This document shows positions 21,533 to 32,080 of a DNA stretch of 64,000 nucleotides, in pieces (positions within the stretch are counted from its first letter, which is position 1; every line of letters starts with the position of its first letter). This DNA is from Oscillospiraceae bacterium (GTDB taxonomy: Bacteria; Bacillota; Clostridia; Oscillospirales; Acutalibacteraceae): assembly GCA_015065725.1 (NCBI GenBank), contig SVPV01000001.1, positions 1 through 64,000 of the forward strand, read 5' to 3'. The position numbers and the translations under genes are program-made. Below the pieces are notes generated by a model. It saw only the letters and a list, made by a program, of their open reading frames with translations, made no database searches and was not told the origin of the DNA.

Positions 21533-22420
21533 TTAAATAAGCTCTAATTCTTTCAATTTTTCTATCAAATTAAGCCTTGCTGCCTCGTTCATAGAAACAA
21601 GCGGCAATCTGCAAGGACCTACATTCATACCCATAAGGTTCATTGCCTCTTTTACAGGTATTGGGTTAACGTCACTAAAGAGTGCATTTACAAGCCCTGT
21701 GGTTTTAACCTGTAGCTCACCTGCGGTTTTAGTATCGCCCTCTAAAAACGCCTCGCACATTTTGTGCATAGTCATAGGCATTATATTAGAAAGAACCGAT
21801 ATCACACCTATACCGCCGAGTGCCATCATAGGTATGGTTTGGTCATCGTTACCCGAATATATATCCAGGTTATCACCGCACAAATAACGTGTTTTAGCTA
21901 CCGAGGATAAATCACCGTTAGCCTCTTTAACAGCCACTATATTTTCGTGCTTTGATAACTCTAAATAGGTTTCGGGCTTTATTGCAACACCCGTACGTGA
22001 CGGAACATTGTAAAGTATAATCGGCTTTGTAACTCGGTCAGCTATATAGTTATAGTGTGCTACAAGACCCGCCTGTGAGGTTTTGTTATAGTAGGGTGCT
22101 ACCATTAAAAATGCATCGGCACCCACTAGAGCGGCGTCCTCACAAAGCTCAACCGAATAAACGGTATCGTTACTGCCGGTTCCCGCTATAATCGGAACTC
22201 TGCCTGCGGCTGCCTTTACGGCGGTTTCTATAACCTTTACATGCTCGTCATAACGAAGAGTCGATTTTTCACCCGTAGTACCGCATATAACCAATGCGTC
22301 AATATTGTTTTCTATTTGGGAATTCACTAGATTTTCAAGCACCTCGTAATTTACACGTCCGTCGTCCTTCATAGGTGTTACAAGTGCTGTAGCAGCTCCG
22401 GTAAATATGCGTTTTTTCAT
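21533..22420 (-). CDS. dapA: 4-hydroxy-tetrahydrodipicolinate synthase
   Basis: CGTTGEKSTL, YNVPSRTGV motifs. Confidence 0.97.
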   Translation of the reverse strand: MKKRIFTGAATALVTPMKDDGRVNYEVLENLVNSQIENNIDALVICGTTGEKSTLRYDEHVKVIETAVKAAAGRVPIIAGTGSNDTVYSVELCEDAALVGADAFLMVAPYYNKTSQAGLVAHYNYIADRVTKPIILYNVPSRTGVAIKPETYLELSKHENIVAVKEANGDLSSVAKTRYLCGDNLDIYSGNDDQTIPMMALGGIGVISVLSNIMPMTMHKMCEAFLEGDTKTAGELQVKTTGLVNALFSDVNPIPVKEAMNLMGMNVGPCRLPLVSMNEAARLNLIEKLKELELI

Positions 22421-22461
22421 ATAGAGAACCCCTTTCGAATATTGAGTTTTTTAAGATTTGA

Positions 22462-23541
22462 TTAGTCCATATAGCCCTTTGCACAAAGAAGCTCAGCTAG
22501 TAAAACGGCACCGCCTGCTGCACCGCGAAGGGTGTTGTGGGAAAGACATACAAACTTATAGTCGTACTGACTGTCTTCACGAAGACGGCCTGCACTAATA
22601 GCCATACCGCCCTCAAGGTCGCGGTGAAGTTTGGTTTGAGGCATATTATCTTCAACAAAGTAGTTAAGGAACTGCTTTGGTGCGTGGGGAAGCTCTAACT
22701 CCTGTGCGGCACCGCTGTAGTTCTTCCAAGCGTCAAGGATTTCTTCCTTGCTAGGCTTGTTCTTAAAGGTTACAAACACTGCTGCCATATGTCCGTCCGA
22801 AACGGGTACACGCAAGCACTGTGCGGTAAATTTAGGACTGTCGGCAGAAACGATTTTGTCGCCCTCAACCTTACCCCAAATCTTAAGCGGCTCTTGTTCG
22901 CTCTTCTGCTCTTCACCGCCAATAAAGGGGATAACATTGTCAACCATTTCGGGCCAACGCTCAAAGGTTTTACCTGCACCCGAAATTGCTTGGTAGGTAC
23001 AAACAAGAACCTTTTCAACGCCGAATTTGTCAAGTGCATAAAGGGCGGGAACATAGCTCTGTAAAGAGCAGTTGGACTTAACTGCGATAAAGCCTTTCTT
23101 TGTTCCAAGACGCTTTCTTTGTGCAGGGATAATCTCTGTATGGTCTGCATTGATTTCGGGAATAATCATCGGAACATCGTCTGTAAAGCGGTGTGCACTA
23201 TTGTTAGAAACAACGGGGCATTCAAGCTTTGCATAAGCTTCCTCTAAAGCCTTGATTTCGTCCTTTTTCATATCGACTGCACAGAATACGAAGTCAACCT
23301 TTGAGGCTACTTCTTTCATATCAGCCACAGCATCATAAATCTTCATTTCCTTTAAATTTTCGGGAATAGCACTAGTCATAGCCCAACGACCAGAAACGGC
23401 TTCCTCATAGGTCTTGCCTGCAGAGCGTCCACTAGCAGCCAAAGCAGTTACGGTAAACCAAGGGTGGTCTGCAAGTAAAAGTGCAAAACGCTGACCTACC
23501 ATACCGGTAGCACCGATAATTCCTACCTTATAATTTTTCAT
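22462..23541 (-). CDS. asd: Aspartate-semialdehyde dehydrogenase
   Basis: GIIGATGMVGQRF, SNCSLQSYVPAL; next to dapAB. Confidence 0.96.
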   Translation of the reverse strand: MKNYKVGIIGATGMVGQRFALLLADHPWFTVTALAASGRSAGKTYEEAVSGRWAMTSAIPENLKEMKIYDAVADMKEVASKVDFVFCAVDMKKDEIKALEEAYAKLECPVVSNNSAHRFTDDVPMIIPEINADHTEIIPAQRKRLGTKKGFIAVKSNCSLQSYVPALYALDKFGVEKVLVCTYQAISGAGKTFERWPEMVDNVIPFIGGEEQKSEQEPLKIWGKVEGDKIVSADSPKFTAQCLRVPVSDGHMAAVFVTFKNKPSKEEILDAWKNYSGAAQELELPHAPKQFLNYFVEDNMPQTKLHRDLEGGMAISAGRLREDSQYDYKFVCLSHNTLRGAAGGAVLLAELLCAKGYMD

Positions 23542-23648
23542 TTTAAATCACGTGCCTTTCGCAAATAAAAAATAATTGTTGATATTCGTGTTTGTTTGCA
23601 ATATAATTATATTTAATATGGCTTAAAACATAAATATTCTATCAATTT

Positions 23649-23677
23649 AATATACCATTTGTACACACTTTTGTCAA
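23649..23677 (-). promoter_or_regulatory. sigma-A-type promoter for asd-dapA-dapB
   Basis: TTGACA-N17-TATATT on minus strand. Confidence 0.75.
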
Positions 23678-23745
23678 ACTATTTTATGCATTAAGATATA
23701 TTAAAATACTATAATTGTAAATTTCAATAATTTTTGGTGATATAA

Positions 23746-24768
23746 ATGAAAAAAAGTGACTTTTATTACGATTTACCACAATCACTTATAGCACAAACAC
23801 CTACCCACCCGCGTAATCATTCAAGAATGTTGGTGCTAGATAAAAACAGCGGTGAGGTTTCGCACAAGCATTTTTATGATTTGTTTGATTATTTAAAATC
23901 GGGCGACTGCCTTGTGCTTAACGATACAAGGGTGTTGCCTGCACGTATTTTCGGCACTCGTACAGATACGGGTGCGGTTGTGGAATTTGTACTTCTCCGT
24001 CAGCGTGAAAGTCTTGTTTGGGAATGTATAGCAGGTCCCGGTAAAAAGGCTAAAATAGGTCATACCTTTACCTTTAGCGATAAGCTTTCGTGTGAAGTAA
24101 CAGACGTTTTAGAGGACGGCAACCGAATTTTAAAATTTGAGTCTAAGGGTGAGTTCTTTTCGGTGCTTGATGAAGTAGGGCAGATGCCTTTGCCACCGTA
24201 TATCACCGAAAAGCTTAATGATAAAGAGCGTTATCAAACGGTGTATTCTAAAGAGTTAGGCTCTGCAGCTGCTCCCACAGCAGGACTGCACTTTACAAAT
24301 GAGATGCTAGATGAATTAAAGGCAAAGGGCATTAGCCTTGCCTATGTTACTTTGCACGTAGGTCTTGGCACATTCCGTCCTGTTAAGGTTGAAGAAATAA
24401 CCGACCACAAGATGCACGTTGAGCATTATTCCGTAACCGCCCAAGCCGCCGAAATTATTTCTAAAACAAAGAAGAACGGCGGTAGGGTAATAGCGGTAGG
24501 AACTACAAGCTGCCGAACACTTGAAAGTGTTGTCGCACTTTACGGTGAGATAAAGGAATGTTCAGGCGATACGGGTATTTTTATTTATCCGCCTTATAAT
24601 TTTGGTTGTATAGACGGACTTATAACAAATTTCCATTTACCAGAAAGCACACTTATAATGTTAGTTTGTGCATTTGCAGGATATGAAAACACAATGTCTG
24701 CATACAAAACGGCGGTAGCCGAAAAGTACAGATTTTTCAGCTTCGGCGACGCGATGTTAATAATATAA
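23746..24768 (+). CDS. queA: S-adenosylmethionine:tRNA ribosyltransferase-isomerase
   Basis: [18 protein letters not shown]..., [10 protein letters not shown]. Confidence 0.97.
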   Translation: MKKSDFYYDLPQSLIAQTPTHPRNHSRMLVLDKNSGEVSHKHFYDLFDYLKSGDCLVLNDTRVLPARIFGTRTDTGAVVEFVLLRQRESLVWECIAGPGKKAKIGHTFTFSDKLSCEVTDVLEDGNRILKFESKGEFFSVLDEVGQMPLPPYITEKLNDKERYQTVYSKELGSAAAPTAGLHFTNEMLDELKAKGISLAYVTLHVGLGTFRPVKVEEITDHKMHVEHYSVTAQAAEIISKTKKNGGRVIAVGTTSCRTLESVVALYGEIKECSGDTGIFIYPPYNFGCIDGLITNFHLPESTLIMLVCAFAGYENTMSAYKTAVAEKYRFFSFGDAMLII

Positions 24769-24783
24769 AGTGAGGTAGTTTTT

Positions 24784-25878
24784 ATGTCAGTAATTTTCGG
24801 AAAAGACAAGGAAAAAAATTATAAATATTCTGAGGGTTGCGATTTTGTTTTAGAATTGGGAGAAGACCGCAAGGATGATGAAATCCGCGTTTTACAGCTT
24901 ACAGATATGCAAATTATTGACGCCACACAGCGTCGTACACCCGACAGACTTCGTCACGATGAGATAACCGCTTGGGAAAGGGATACAATAAAGGGTAACT
25001 GCTATGACCATATAAGCAGTATAGTGACACAGACAAATCCTGATTTAATATTTATTACGGGTGATATAGTATACGGCTCCTTTGACGATAGCGGTGAAAT
25101 ATTACAGCAATTTATAGATTTTATGGATTCTTTCGCTATTCCTTGGACTGCCGTTTACGGCAACCACGATAATGAGTCAAAAATAGGTATGGAAAAGCAG
25201 TGCGAGATGTACGAAAACGGCAAATACTGTATGTTTAAAAGGGGAACGGTCAGCGGTAACTCTAATTTTACACTCGGTATTTCTGTCGGTGGCGAGCTTA
25301 AGAGGGTTATGTATATGCTCGATTCCCACGGTGCTTTAAGAAAACAGGCATTGCTTCCTGACCAGATAGATTATATGAAGCAAAAAGCAACTGCTTTAAA
25401 AGAAAACTACGGTACTGTGGCAGAGGGCTTTATGGCTTGCCATATCCCTGTTGATTATTATAAAAAGGCAGCTTACTTTAAGGGTTATGCTACTGACGAA
25501 AGCCGTTATTTTAATATCGGTGTAGATGTTAAGGCAAAAGACGGAGATTTTGGATTTGATTATGAGGCAGGCGGAGCTTGCGGATATATAGAAACCGATG
25601 AGAGCTTTTCAGAGTTTTTAAAGCTTGCTAATATTAAAGGTGTTTTTGTAGGACATCACCATAGCAGTTGTGCCTCAATTGTGTATGAGGGTATAAGATG
25701 GACATACGGACTTAAAACAGGTCAGTATGACTACCATATAAGAGGGCAGATAGGCGGAACGCTTATAACCGTAAATCGCGAAAACGGTGGTTTTAAGGTA
25801 CAGCATATTCCAAGTCTTGTAAAACTCAATCCTTTCCCAGCCCTTTCCCCAACGTATAAAGACTTTTTTGTAGAATAA
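24784..25878 (+). CDS. Calcineurin-like metallophosphoesterase
   Basis: QLTDMQI, GDIVYG, YGNHDNE, VGHHHSS motifs. Confidence 0.88.
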   Translation: MSVIFGKDKEKNYKYSEGCDFVLELGEDRKDDEIRVLQLTDMQIIDATQRRTPDRLRHDEITAWERDTIKGNCYDHISSIVTQTNPDLIFITGDIVYGSFDDSGEILQQFIDFMDSFAIPWTAVYGNHDNESKIGMEKQCEMYENGKYCMFKRGTVSGNSNFTLGISVGGELKRVMYMLDSHGALRKQALLPDQIDYMKQKATALKENYGTVAEGFMACHIPVDYYKKAAYFKGYATDESRYFNIGVDVKAKDGDFGFDYEAGGACGYIETDESFSEFLKLANIKGVFVGHHHSSCASIVYEGIRWTYGLKTGQYDYHIRGQIGGTLITVNRENGGFKVQHIPSLVKLNPFPALSPTYKDFFVE

Positions 25879-25894
25879 AATTTAAGGAGTAATT

Positions 25895-27025
25895 ATGTTC
25901 AAACTTATAAGTGAACAAAACGGGGCCCGTAGAGGTGAATTCGTAACCAATAGGGGAGTAGTGCAAACTCCCGCTTTTATGAATGTCGCAACGGCGGGTG
26001 CTATTAAGGGTGCGGTTTCTGCCGACGACCTTAAAACACTTGGTTGTCAGGTTATGCTTTCTAACACCTATCATTTGCACATACGTCCGTCCGATACCAT
26101 AATAAAGCAGTGCGGCGGTCTTCATAAATTTACTAACTGGGACGGCCCTATCTTAACCGATAGCGGCGGCTTTCAGGTTTTTTCACTGGCACAGCTTAGA
26201 AATATTGAGGAACAGGGTGTAACCTTCTCGTCGCATATAGATGGCAAGCGTATATTTATGGGACCGGAAGAAAGTATGCAAATACAGTCTAATTTAGGCT
26301 CTACAATAGCTATGGCGTTTGATGAATGTGTAGAAAACCCTGCAGAATATAATTACGCAAAGGAAAGCTGTGAAAGAACAACACGTTGGCTTAAGCGTTG
26401 CAAAGTGAAAATGGCAGAGCTTAATTCTTTAGAGGATACAGTAAACCCTGAACAGATGCTTTTTGGTATAAATCAGGGCTGTACCTATAACGATTTAAGA
26501 ATAAACCATATGAAAGAAATAGCAGAGCTCGATTTAGACGGTTACGCAATAGGCGGTTTGGCTGTGGGTGAGCCTGCCGAAGTAATGTATGATGTTATTG
26601 AGCATGTAACACCCTTTATGCCACAGAATAAAATTCGTTATTTAATGGGTGTAGGCACACCGCTTAACATATTAAACGCCGTTGAACGCGGTGTGGATTT
26701 GTTTGACTGTGTAATGCCGAGCAGAAACGCTCGTCACGGACATCTGTTTACTTCAAAGGGCATAATTAATCTTAATAACAAAAAGTACGAAACCGATATG
26801 TCACCTATTGATGATGAGTGCGGCTGTCCTGTTTGCAGACAGTATAGCAAGGCATATATCCGCCATCTTTTAAAGGCTGGTGAAATGTTATCGCAACGTC
26901 TTACCGTAATGCACAATCTGTGGTTTTATAATCACCTTATGGAAGATATAAGACAGGCACTTGACGAGGGCAGATTTGCCGAGTTCAAAAAAGAAAAAGA
27001 GCAAATTCTAGGAAAACGTATATAA
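25895..27025 (+). CDS. tgt: tRNA-guanine transglycosylase
   Basis: TDSGGFQVFSL, zinc Cys motif near C-terminus. Confidence 0.98.
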   Translation: MFKLISEQNGARRGEFVTNRGVVQTPAFMNVATAGAIKGAVSADDLKTLGCQVMLSNTYHLHIRPSDTIIKQCGGLHKFTNWDGPILTDSGGFQVFSLAQLRNIEEQGVTFSSHIDGKRIFMGPEESMQIQSNLGSTIAMAFDECVENPAEYNYAKESCERTTRWLKRCKVKMAELNSLEDTVNPEQMLFGINQGCTYNDLRINHMKEIAELDLDGYAIGGLAVGEPAEVMYDVIEHVTPFMPQNKIRYLMGVGTPLNILNAVERGVDLFDCVMPSRNARHGHLFTSKGIINLNNKKYETDMSPIDDECGCPVCRQYSKAYIRHLLKAGEMLSQRLTVMHNLWFYNHLMEDIRQALDEGRFAEFKKEKEQILGKRI

Positions 27026-27041
27026 ATGCAAAAAAATGTAC

Positions 27042-27070
27042 TTGAAATAGTATTTATTATTGAGTATAAT
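27042..27070 (+). promoter_or_regulatory. sigma-A-type promoter
   Basis: TTGAAA-N17-TATAAT upstream of yajC. Confidence 0.7.
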
Positions 27071-27099
27071 GGGTTTTAGTAAAACGGAGGTATTTAAAA

Positions 27100-27429
27100 A
27101 TGAATTTTGATTTTTTAACACTTGAAAAGGCTGCTGCAGCAGGTTCCACAGGAAGTCCTTGGTTTATGATAATTTACTTTGCCGTAATTATCGGTGCTAT
27201 GTATTTTATTCTTATTCGTCCTCAGCGTAAAAAGCAAAAGGAAGAAAAGAAGATGCGTGAGAATCTTCAGGTAGGCGACGAGATTGTTACAATCGGCGGT
27301 ATACACGGCCGTATTGTGTCTTTAAAGGAAGACACCTTTGTAATTGAGTCTAAAAGCGACCATTCAAAGCTTACTTTTTCACGCTGGGCTTTACAGCAAA
27401 ACCTTACTATACACGATGATGTAAAGTAA
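27100..27429 (+). CDS. yajC: Preprotein translocase subunit YajC
   Basis: Single TM + YFILIRPQRKKQKEEKKM. Confidence 0.95.
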   Translation: MNFDFLTLEKAAAAGSTGSPWFMIIYFAVIIGAMYFILIRPQRKKQKEEKKMRENLQVGDEIVTIGGIHGRIVSLKEDTFVIESKSDHSKLTFSRWALQQNLTIHDDVK

Positions 27430-27458
27430 AATTGTAATAATAACCGTTATAAAAATTC

Positions 27459-27495
27459 TTCCTCCGTAATATGTATTTATTGCGGAGGGATTTTT
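27459..27495 (+). terminator. Intrinsic terminator
   Basis: cctccgtaata...ttattgcggaggg + T5. Confidence 0.75.
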
Positions 27496-27498
27496 GTT

Positions 27499-27903
27499 AT
27501 GAATAGTTATAAAAATGGTTCTGGGAACAAAAAGGGGATATTAGTTTTAACAAGTGTAATTTTAGGGGTTGTTGTTACCTTTTTAATTATGCTTATTTTA
27601 TCGGCATTAATGCTGTGGCTTGATTTAAACGGCTCACTTTCGGTACCTTTTGCAACAATCAGCGTAGCGGCAGGCTCGCTGGCGGCGGCTTTTTATGCTG
27701 CACGGAAATTCGGCAGTAAGGGTTATTTGATAGGACTTTTGGTGGGCGTAATAACATTTTTAGTCGTTACGGTTATATCGCTTATTGTATCGGGCGGCTC
27801 CTTGAATTCTAATACACTTTTCCGTTTTATAATAATTGTAATTTCTTCACTTATAGGTGGAATTTTGGGTATAAATCTTCAACGCGACAAAAAATATATA
27901 TAA
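27499..27903 (+). CDS. Small multi-TM protein (TIGR04086-like)
   Basis: Four predicted TM segments; location after yajC. Confidence 0.65.
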   Translation: MNSYKNGSGNKKGILVLTSVILGVVVTFLIMLILSALMLWLDLNGSLSVPFATISVAAGSLAAAFYAARKFGSKGYLIGLLVGVITFLVVTVISLIVSGGSLNSNTLFRFIIIVISSLIGGILGINLQRDKKYI

Positions 27904-27936
27904 GTATTGCCGCGTTTTGAAAGGAAGTTGAATAGT

Positions 27937-28677
27937 TTGGAATTTGATGCTTTAAAGGTAAAAAACGAAATCGTCAGTTGGATTAAAGATTGGTTTTCTA
28001 TAAACGGAAACACTTCACCCGCCGTGCTTGGAATTTCGGGCGGCAAGGATAGCTCGGTTGTAGCGGCACTTTGTGTTGAGGCACTCGGCAAGGATAGGGT
28101 TGTAGGTGTTTTAATGCCGAACGGCAAGCAACACGATATTGATGTTTCCAAGGCTTTAATAGAGCATTTAGGTATCAAAAGCTATGAAATTAATATAGAG
28201 GCGGCTTATAACGGACTTATGGGAGAACTTCAAAAACAGAGTTTTGAGGTATCTAATCAAACGGTTGTGAATTTGCCGCCAAGACTTCGTATGTCTACAG
28301 TTTATGCCGTTTCTCAAAGCCTTAACGGCAGGGTGGCTAACACCTGCAATCTGTCGGAGGATTGGGTGGGTTATTCTACACGCTATGGCGATTCTGTAGG
28401 CGACTTTAGCCCGCTTTCCCGTCTTACCGTTGCCGAGGTTAAGGCAATAGGCAGAGTATTGGGGCTTCCCTCAATGTTTGTTGATAAGGTGCCGATAGAC
28501 GGTCTTTGCGGCAAAACCGACGAGGATAATTTAGGCTTTAGCTACGAAACGTTGGATAAATATATCCGCACAGGTGTTTGCGAGGATAAAGCTATAAAAG
28601 AAAAAATTGACCGTATGCATAAAAACAGCCTTTTTAAGCTTGAGCTTATGCCTGTTTTTGAGTATAATCCAGAATAA
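27937..28677 (+). CDS. nadE: NAD(+) synthase (ammonia-dependent type)
   Basis: LGISGGKDSSVVAALC PP-loop; TTG start at 27937 preferred behind aaaggaag. Confidence 0.93.
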   Translation: MEFDALKVKNEIVSWIKDWFSINGNTSPAVLGISGGKDSSVVAALCVEALGKDRVVGVLMPNGKQHDIDVSKALIEHLGIKSYEINIEAAYNGLMGELQKQSFEVSNQTVVNLPPRLRMSTVYAVSQSLNGRVANTCNLSEDWVGYSTRYGDSVGDFSPLSRLTVAEVKAIGRVLGLPSMFVDKVPIDGLCGKTDEDNLGFSYETLDKYIRTGVCEDKAIKEKIDRMHKNSLFKLELMPVFEYNPE

Positions 28678-28682
28678 TATCT

Positions 28683-28715
28683 TCCCCAAATGTCTTGTGC
28701 GTTTGGGGATTTTTT
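28683..28715 (+). terminator. Intrinsic terminator
   Basis: tccccaaa...tttgggga + T-run. Confidence 0.85.
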
Positions 28716-28753
28716 AGTGTACTGTTTTTGGTACTTTTTATATGTTAGAATAG

Positions 28754-28782
28754 TTGATATAATAAAAAATGTTTGGTATAAT
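28754..28782 (+). promoter_or_regulatory. sigma-A-type promoter of addBA
   Basis: TTGATA-N17-TATAAT. Confidence 0.65.
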
Positions 28783-28813
28783 TAGAATACTAAAAGTCTT
28801 GGAGGATGGAAAG

Positions 28814-31800
28814 GTGTTAAGATTTATCTTTGGTGTGGCTGCAACAGGCAAAACCTCAAAGGTTCTCGAATTAATAAAAAATGATGCCGAAAAGGGTAAA
28901 AAAGCTGTTCTTATAATTCCCGAACAGTTCTCATTCCAAAGTGAACGCTCGGTTTTAAGACTACTTGGCGACAATATGGCAAGCAGGGTTGAGGTTTTAA
29001 GCTTCAGCCGTATTTGTGATGCCGTAGAACGCTTAACGGGCGGTATTTGCGGTAAAAATCTTTCCGATGCAGACAAGCTTATTTTAATGTGCAGGGCAAT
29101 AAAACAGTCAGCAGATGAGCTTGACGTCTTTGGCAGATATAAAAATTCTATAGGCTTTGCAAGGGCAATGCTTGAAACGGTTGATGAATTCAAAACAAAT
29201 TCCGTTACACCCGATGAGTTACTGGAAGTAGCCGACAAATACGCCAATAAAACCCTGTCTTTAAAGCTTCGGGATATTGCTATAATATACCAAAACTACG
29301 ATATGATTATAGGGCAAGAATTTATTGACCCTACCGACCGCCTTGCAAAGCTTTACGACCGCCTTTTAAAGTGCAAATATTTTGAAAATAAAACTGTTTA
29401 TTTGGATTCTTTTAAAGGTTTTACGGGACAGCAGTTTAAAATAATAGACCGTATACTCTCACAGGCTGATGACGTTTATATAAGTTTTTCGTGCAATTCT
29501 TCTCCTGATACGGAATTCGACCTTTTTAGCAATATTAGAAAAACAGTAAACCGCATAAAAAGTAGAGCCGAAGCTTACGGAAAAGCTTTGGGCGAGGATA
29601 TTGTACTTCAAAATGACTTTTATGCTTCTCGGTCTATAGCGGCTATAGAAAAGCTTTTGTCGGGCAGTAAAAAAGTCGCTTTTTCGGGTGATGATACCGT
29701 CACAGTTTGCAGTGCCGATACCGTTTATGACGAAGCCGAGTTTGCCGCACGCACCATAAGAAGATTAGTGCGTGAAAACAAGGATTTAAGATACAGAGAT
29801 ATAGTAATAATTGCGAGAGATACCGCTCTTTATGAGGAGGCGGTAATTTCCGCATGCCGTAAAAACGGCGTTTTCTGTTTTGTAGATAAGCGTTATCCGC
29901 TTGCCGATTTTCCTCCCGTTGCCGCAACCCTTGCCGCAATAGATGCAGTAAATAGATTTTCGGCAGAGGCAATTTTACGGTTTTATAAAACGGGTATTGC
30001 AACTATAGACGCACAAGAACTGTCAAAGCTTGAAAATTATACATATATTTGGAATGTTGACGGAAAGCTATGGACTAAAGAATGGGATATGAACCCGAAA
30101 GGCTTTATGGCGGGCGAAATAAGCGAGTCGGATGATTTAGAGCTTCAGTCAATAAATAAAACAAGGGCTTTGCTTATTACCCCCTTTAATGAATTTAAAA
30201 ATGATTTTAAAGGTAATGCTAAAAACAGAATAAAAGCAATTTTAAAACTTTTCTCACACGTTAATGCAAAAAAAGCACTTAAAAATATGTACGATATTTA
30301 TTCCGAAAATTTTGATGCTACATACAAGGATGCACTTTTGCAGTCGTGGGATATGCTAATGTCGGTTTTCGACAGTATTGCCGACTGTTTGGGAGACAGT
30401 GATATTTCCACAAAGGAATTTACAGAAATTTTGCGTGCGGCGGTTAGCTGTGAGGCTATAGGTGTAGCACCACAAATGCTTGACGAGGTAACCTTTGGTG
30501 CGGCTGACAGAATACGACCGTCAAGACCTAAAGTGGCGTTTATATTAGGTGCTAATCAAAATCTTTTCCCAAAAAGCTTTTCGCATAGCGGTTTGCTTGC
30601 AAATTCTGAAAGAGAGCAGCTAATAAATTCGGGTATAGAGATTTCCGACCACGCTTTAGAGGAAGCTATTGACGAGGAATTTTTGGTTTATACCAATGTT
30701 TGTTGTCCTACGGAAAGGCTTTTTATATGCTATCATAATATGGATAGCGAGGACAAGCCCTCTGAACCGTCTGCCTTTGTGGGTAGAATTTTGGAAAATA
30801 TCTGCCCCGTAAAAACTAATGAGCCTAAACGGCTTGATAAAACAAATCTGCCCGAAACTGCAGAGTCTGCTTTTGCCGATTTTTGTAAAGCACTCGGAAG
30901 AAGTAGAGAGGACGCCGTACGGATAGGTGCCGCCGTTTCAGAAATCCCTGAATATAAGGAGAAAATCGAGGTTGTAAAAAACGGCTACTCTAATAGGGAT
31001 ATGTCGATATCTACTGATGCCGCACAAAAGCTTTTCGGTAACAATATAAAAATATCTCCCTCTAAATTAGATGTATTTATGCGTTGCAGTTTTTCGTATT
31101 TTTGTAAATACGGGCTTAAAGCAAAAAAACTTCAGCCTGCCGAATTTGACGTAATGCAAAGAGGTACTATTGTACACTATGTTTTAGAGCGTATTGTAGA
31201 GGATTATAAGGAAACCATAGCCGAATTTTCGGAAGATAAAATTTCAGAGCTTGTAGATTTTTATATAAATGAGTATTTAAATAGTATCAGAGGCTATAAA
31301 AGTGTAGAAACCGCCCGTATGCGTTACCTTGTGTTTACCATTTCACGCTCGCTTAAAGAGGTAGTTTCAAGGCTTTCAAAAGAGTTTGCACAGTCAAAGT
31401 TTAAACCCATAAGATGCGAACTTTTAATAGGCGGCGACGAGGTACCGTCCCCCGAAATACTAATCGGTGAAAACAAAAAAATATCGGTCGAGGGCGTTGT
31501 AGACCGAATGGATATATGGAACGGTTATGTCCGTATTGTTGACTATAAAACAGGCAGTCGAAAGTTCCGCTTGCCCGACATTCTTGTCGGTCAAAATATG
31601 CAGATGCTAATTTACCTTTACGCCATTGTCAAAAAAGGTGCCTTTGCCGATAATAAGCCTGCAGGAATATTTTATATGCCATCTCGCCGCGACCTTAATA
31701 ATACGGGTATGCGTATGGACGGCTTGGCGGTTGAAAATCTAGAAACCGCAAACGCTATGGAAAGTGAAAACGCGGGTGAATTCGTACCGCCGCTTAAATA

Positions 31801-32080
31801 TAATAAAGAGGGCGAAATTCACTATCATAGTAAAAATTCTTTTATACCCGAAACGGATTTCCAGACCGTTTTCAAACATATTGAAAACACACTTTACAAA
31901 ATGGGCGATAAGCTATCACATGGTGATTTTGCTGTAAATCCCGTAGACGGATTAGACAGTCCTGCCTGCAAATACTGTGATTTTGCATCGGTTTGCGGAA
32001 TAGAGGATAAGGTAGTAGAGTGTGTTAATTCGGTATCCAACAGAGAGGTTATTGATATAATAAGAAAGGAGTGCGAATAA
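28814..32080 (+). CDS. addB: ATP-dependent helicase/nuclease subunit B
   Basis: FIFGVAATGKTSKVLE; C-terminal Cys cluster; GTG start at 28814 after ggaggatggaaag. Confidence 0.95.
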   Translation: MLRFIFGVAATGKTSKVLELIKNDAEKGKKAVLIIPEQFSFQSERSVLRLLGDNMASRVEVLSFSRICDAVERLTGGICGKNLSDADKLILMCRAIKQSADELDVFGRYKNSIGFARAMLETVDEFKTNSVTPDELLEVADKYANKTLSLKLRDIAIIYQNYDMIIGQEFIDPTDRLAKLYDRLLKCKYFENKTVYLDSFKGFTGQQFKIIDRILSQADDVYISFSCNSSPDTEFDLFSNIRKTVNRIKSRAEAYGKALGEDIVLQNDFYASRSIAAIEKLLSGSKKVAFSGDDTVTVCSADTVYDEAEFAARTIRRLVRENKDLRYRDIVIIARDTALYEEAVISACRKNGVFCFVDKRYPLADFPPVAATLAAIDAVNRFSAEAILRFYKTGIATIDAQELSKLENYTYIWNVDGKLWTKEWDMNPKGFMAGEISESDDLELQSINKTRALLITPFNEFKNDFKGNAKNRIKAILKLFSHVNAKKALKNMYDIYSENFDATYKDALLQSWDMLMSVFDSIADCLGDSDISTKEFTEILRAAVSCEAIGVAPQMLDEVTFGAADRIRPSRPKVAFILGANQNLFPKSFSHSGLLANSEREQLINSGIEISDHALEEAIDEEFLVYTNVCCPTERLFICYHNMDSEDKPSEPSAFVGRILENICPVKTNEPKRLDKTNLPETAESAFADFCKALGRSREDAVRIGAAVSEIPEYKEKIEVVKNGYSNRDMSISTDAAQKLFGNNIKISPSKLDVFMRCSFSYFCKYGLKAKKLQPAEFDVMQRGTIVHYVLERIVEDYKETIAEFSEDKISELVDFYINEYLNSIRGYKSVETARMRYLVFTISRSLKEVVSRLSKEFAQSKFKPIRCELLIGGDEVPSPEILIGENKKISVEGVVDRMDIWNGYVRIVDYKTGSRKFRLPDILVGQNMQMLIYLYAIVKKGAFADNKPAGIFYMPSRRDLNNTGMRMDGLAVENLETANAMESENAGEFVPPLKYNKEGEIHYHSKNSFIPETDFQTVFKHIENTLYKMGDKLSHGDFAVNPVDGLDSPACKYCDFASVCGIEDKVVECVNSVSNREVIDIIRKECE

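Noticed and set aside
23542-23745. Possible lysine riboswitch upstream of asd-dapA-dapB
   Set aside because: The promoter at 23649-23677 leaves a ~100-nt AT-rich leader with no lysine-riboswitch helices.
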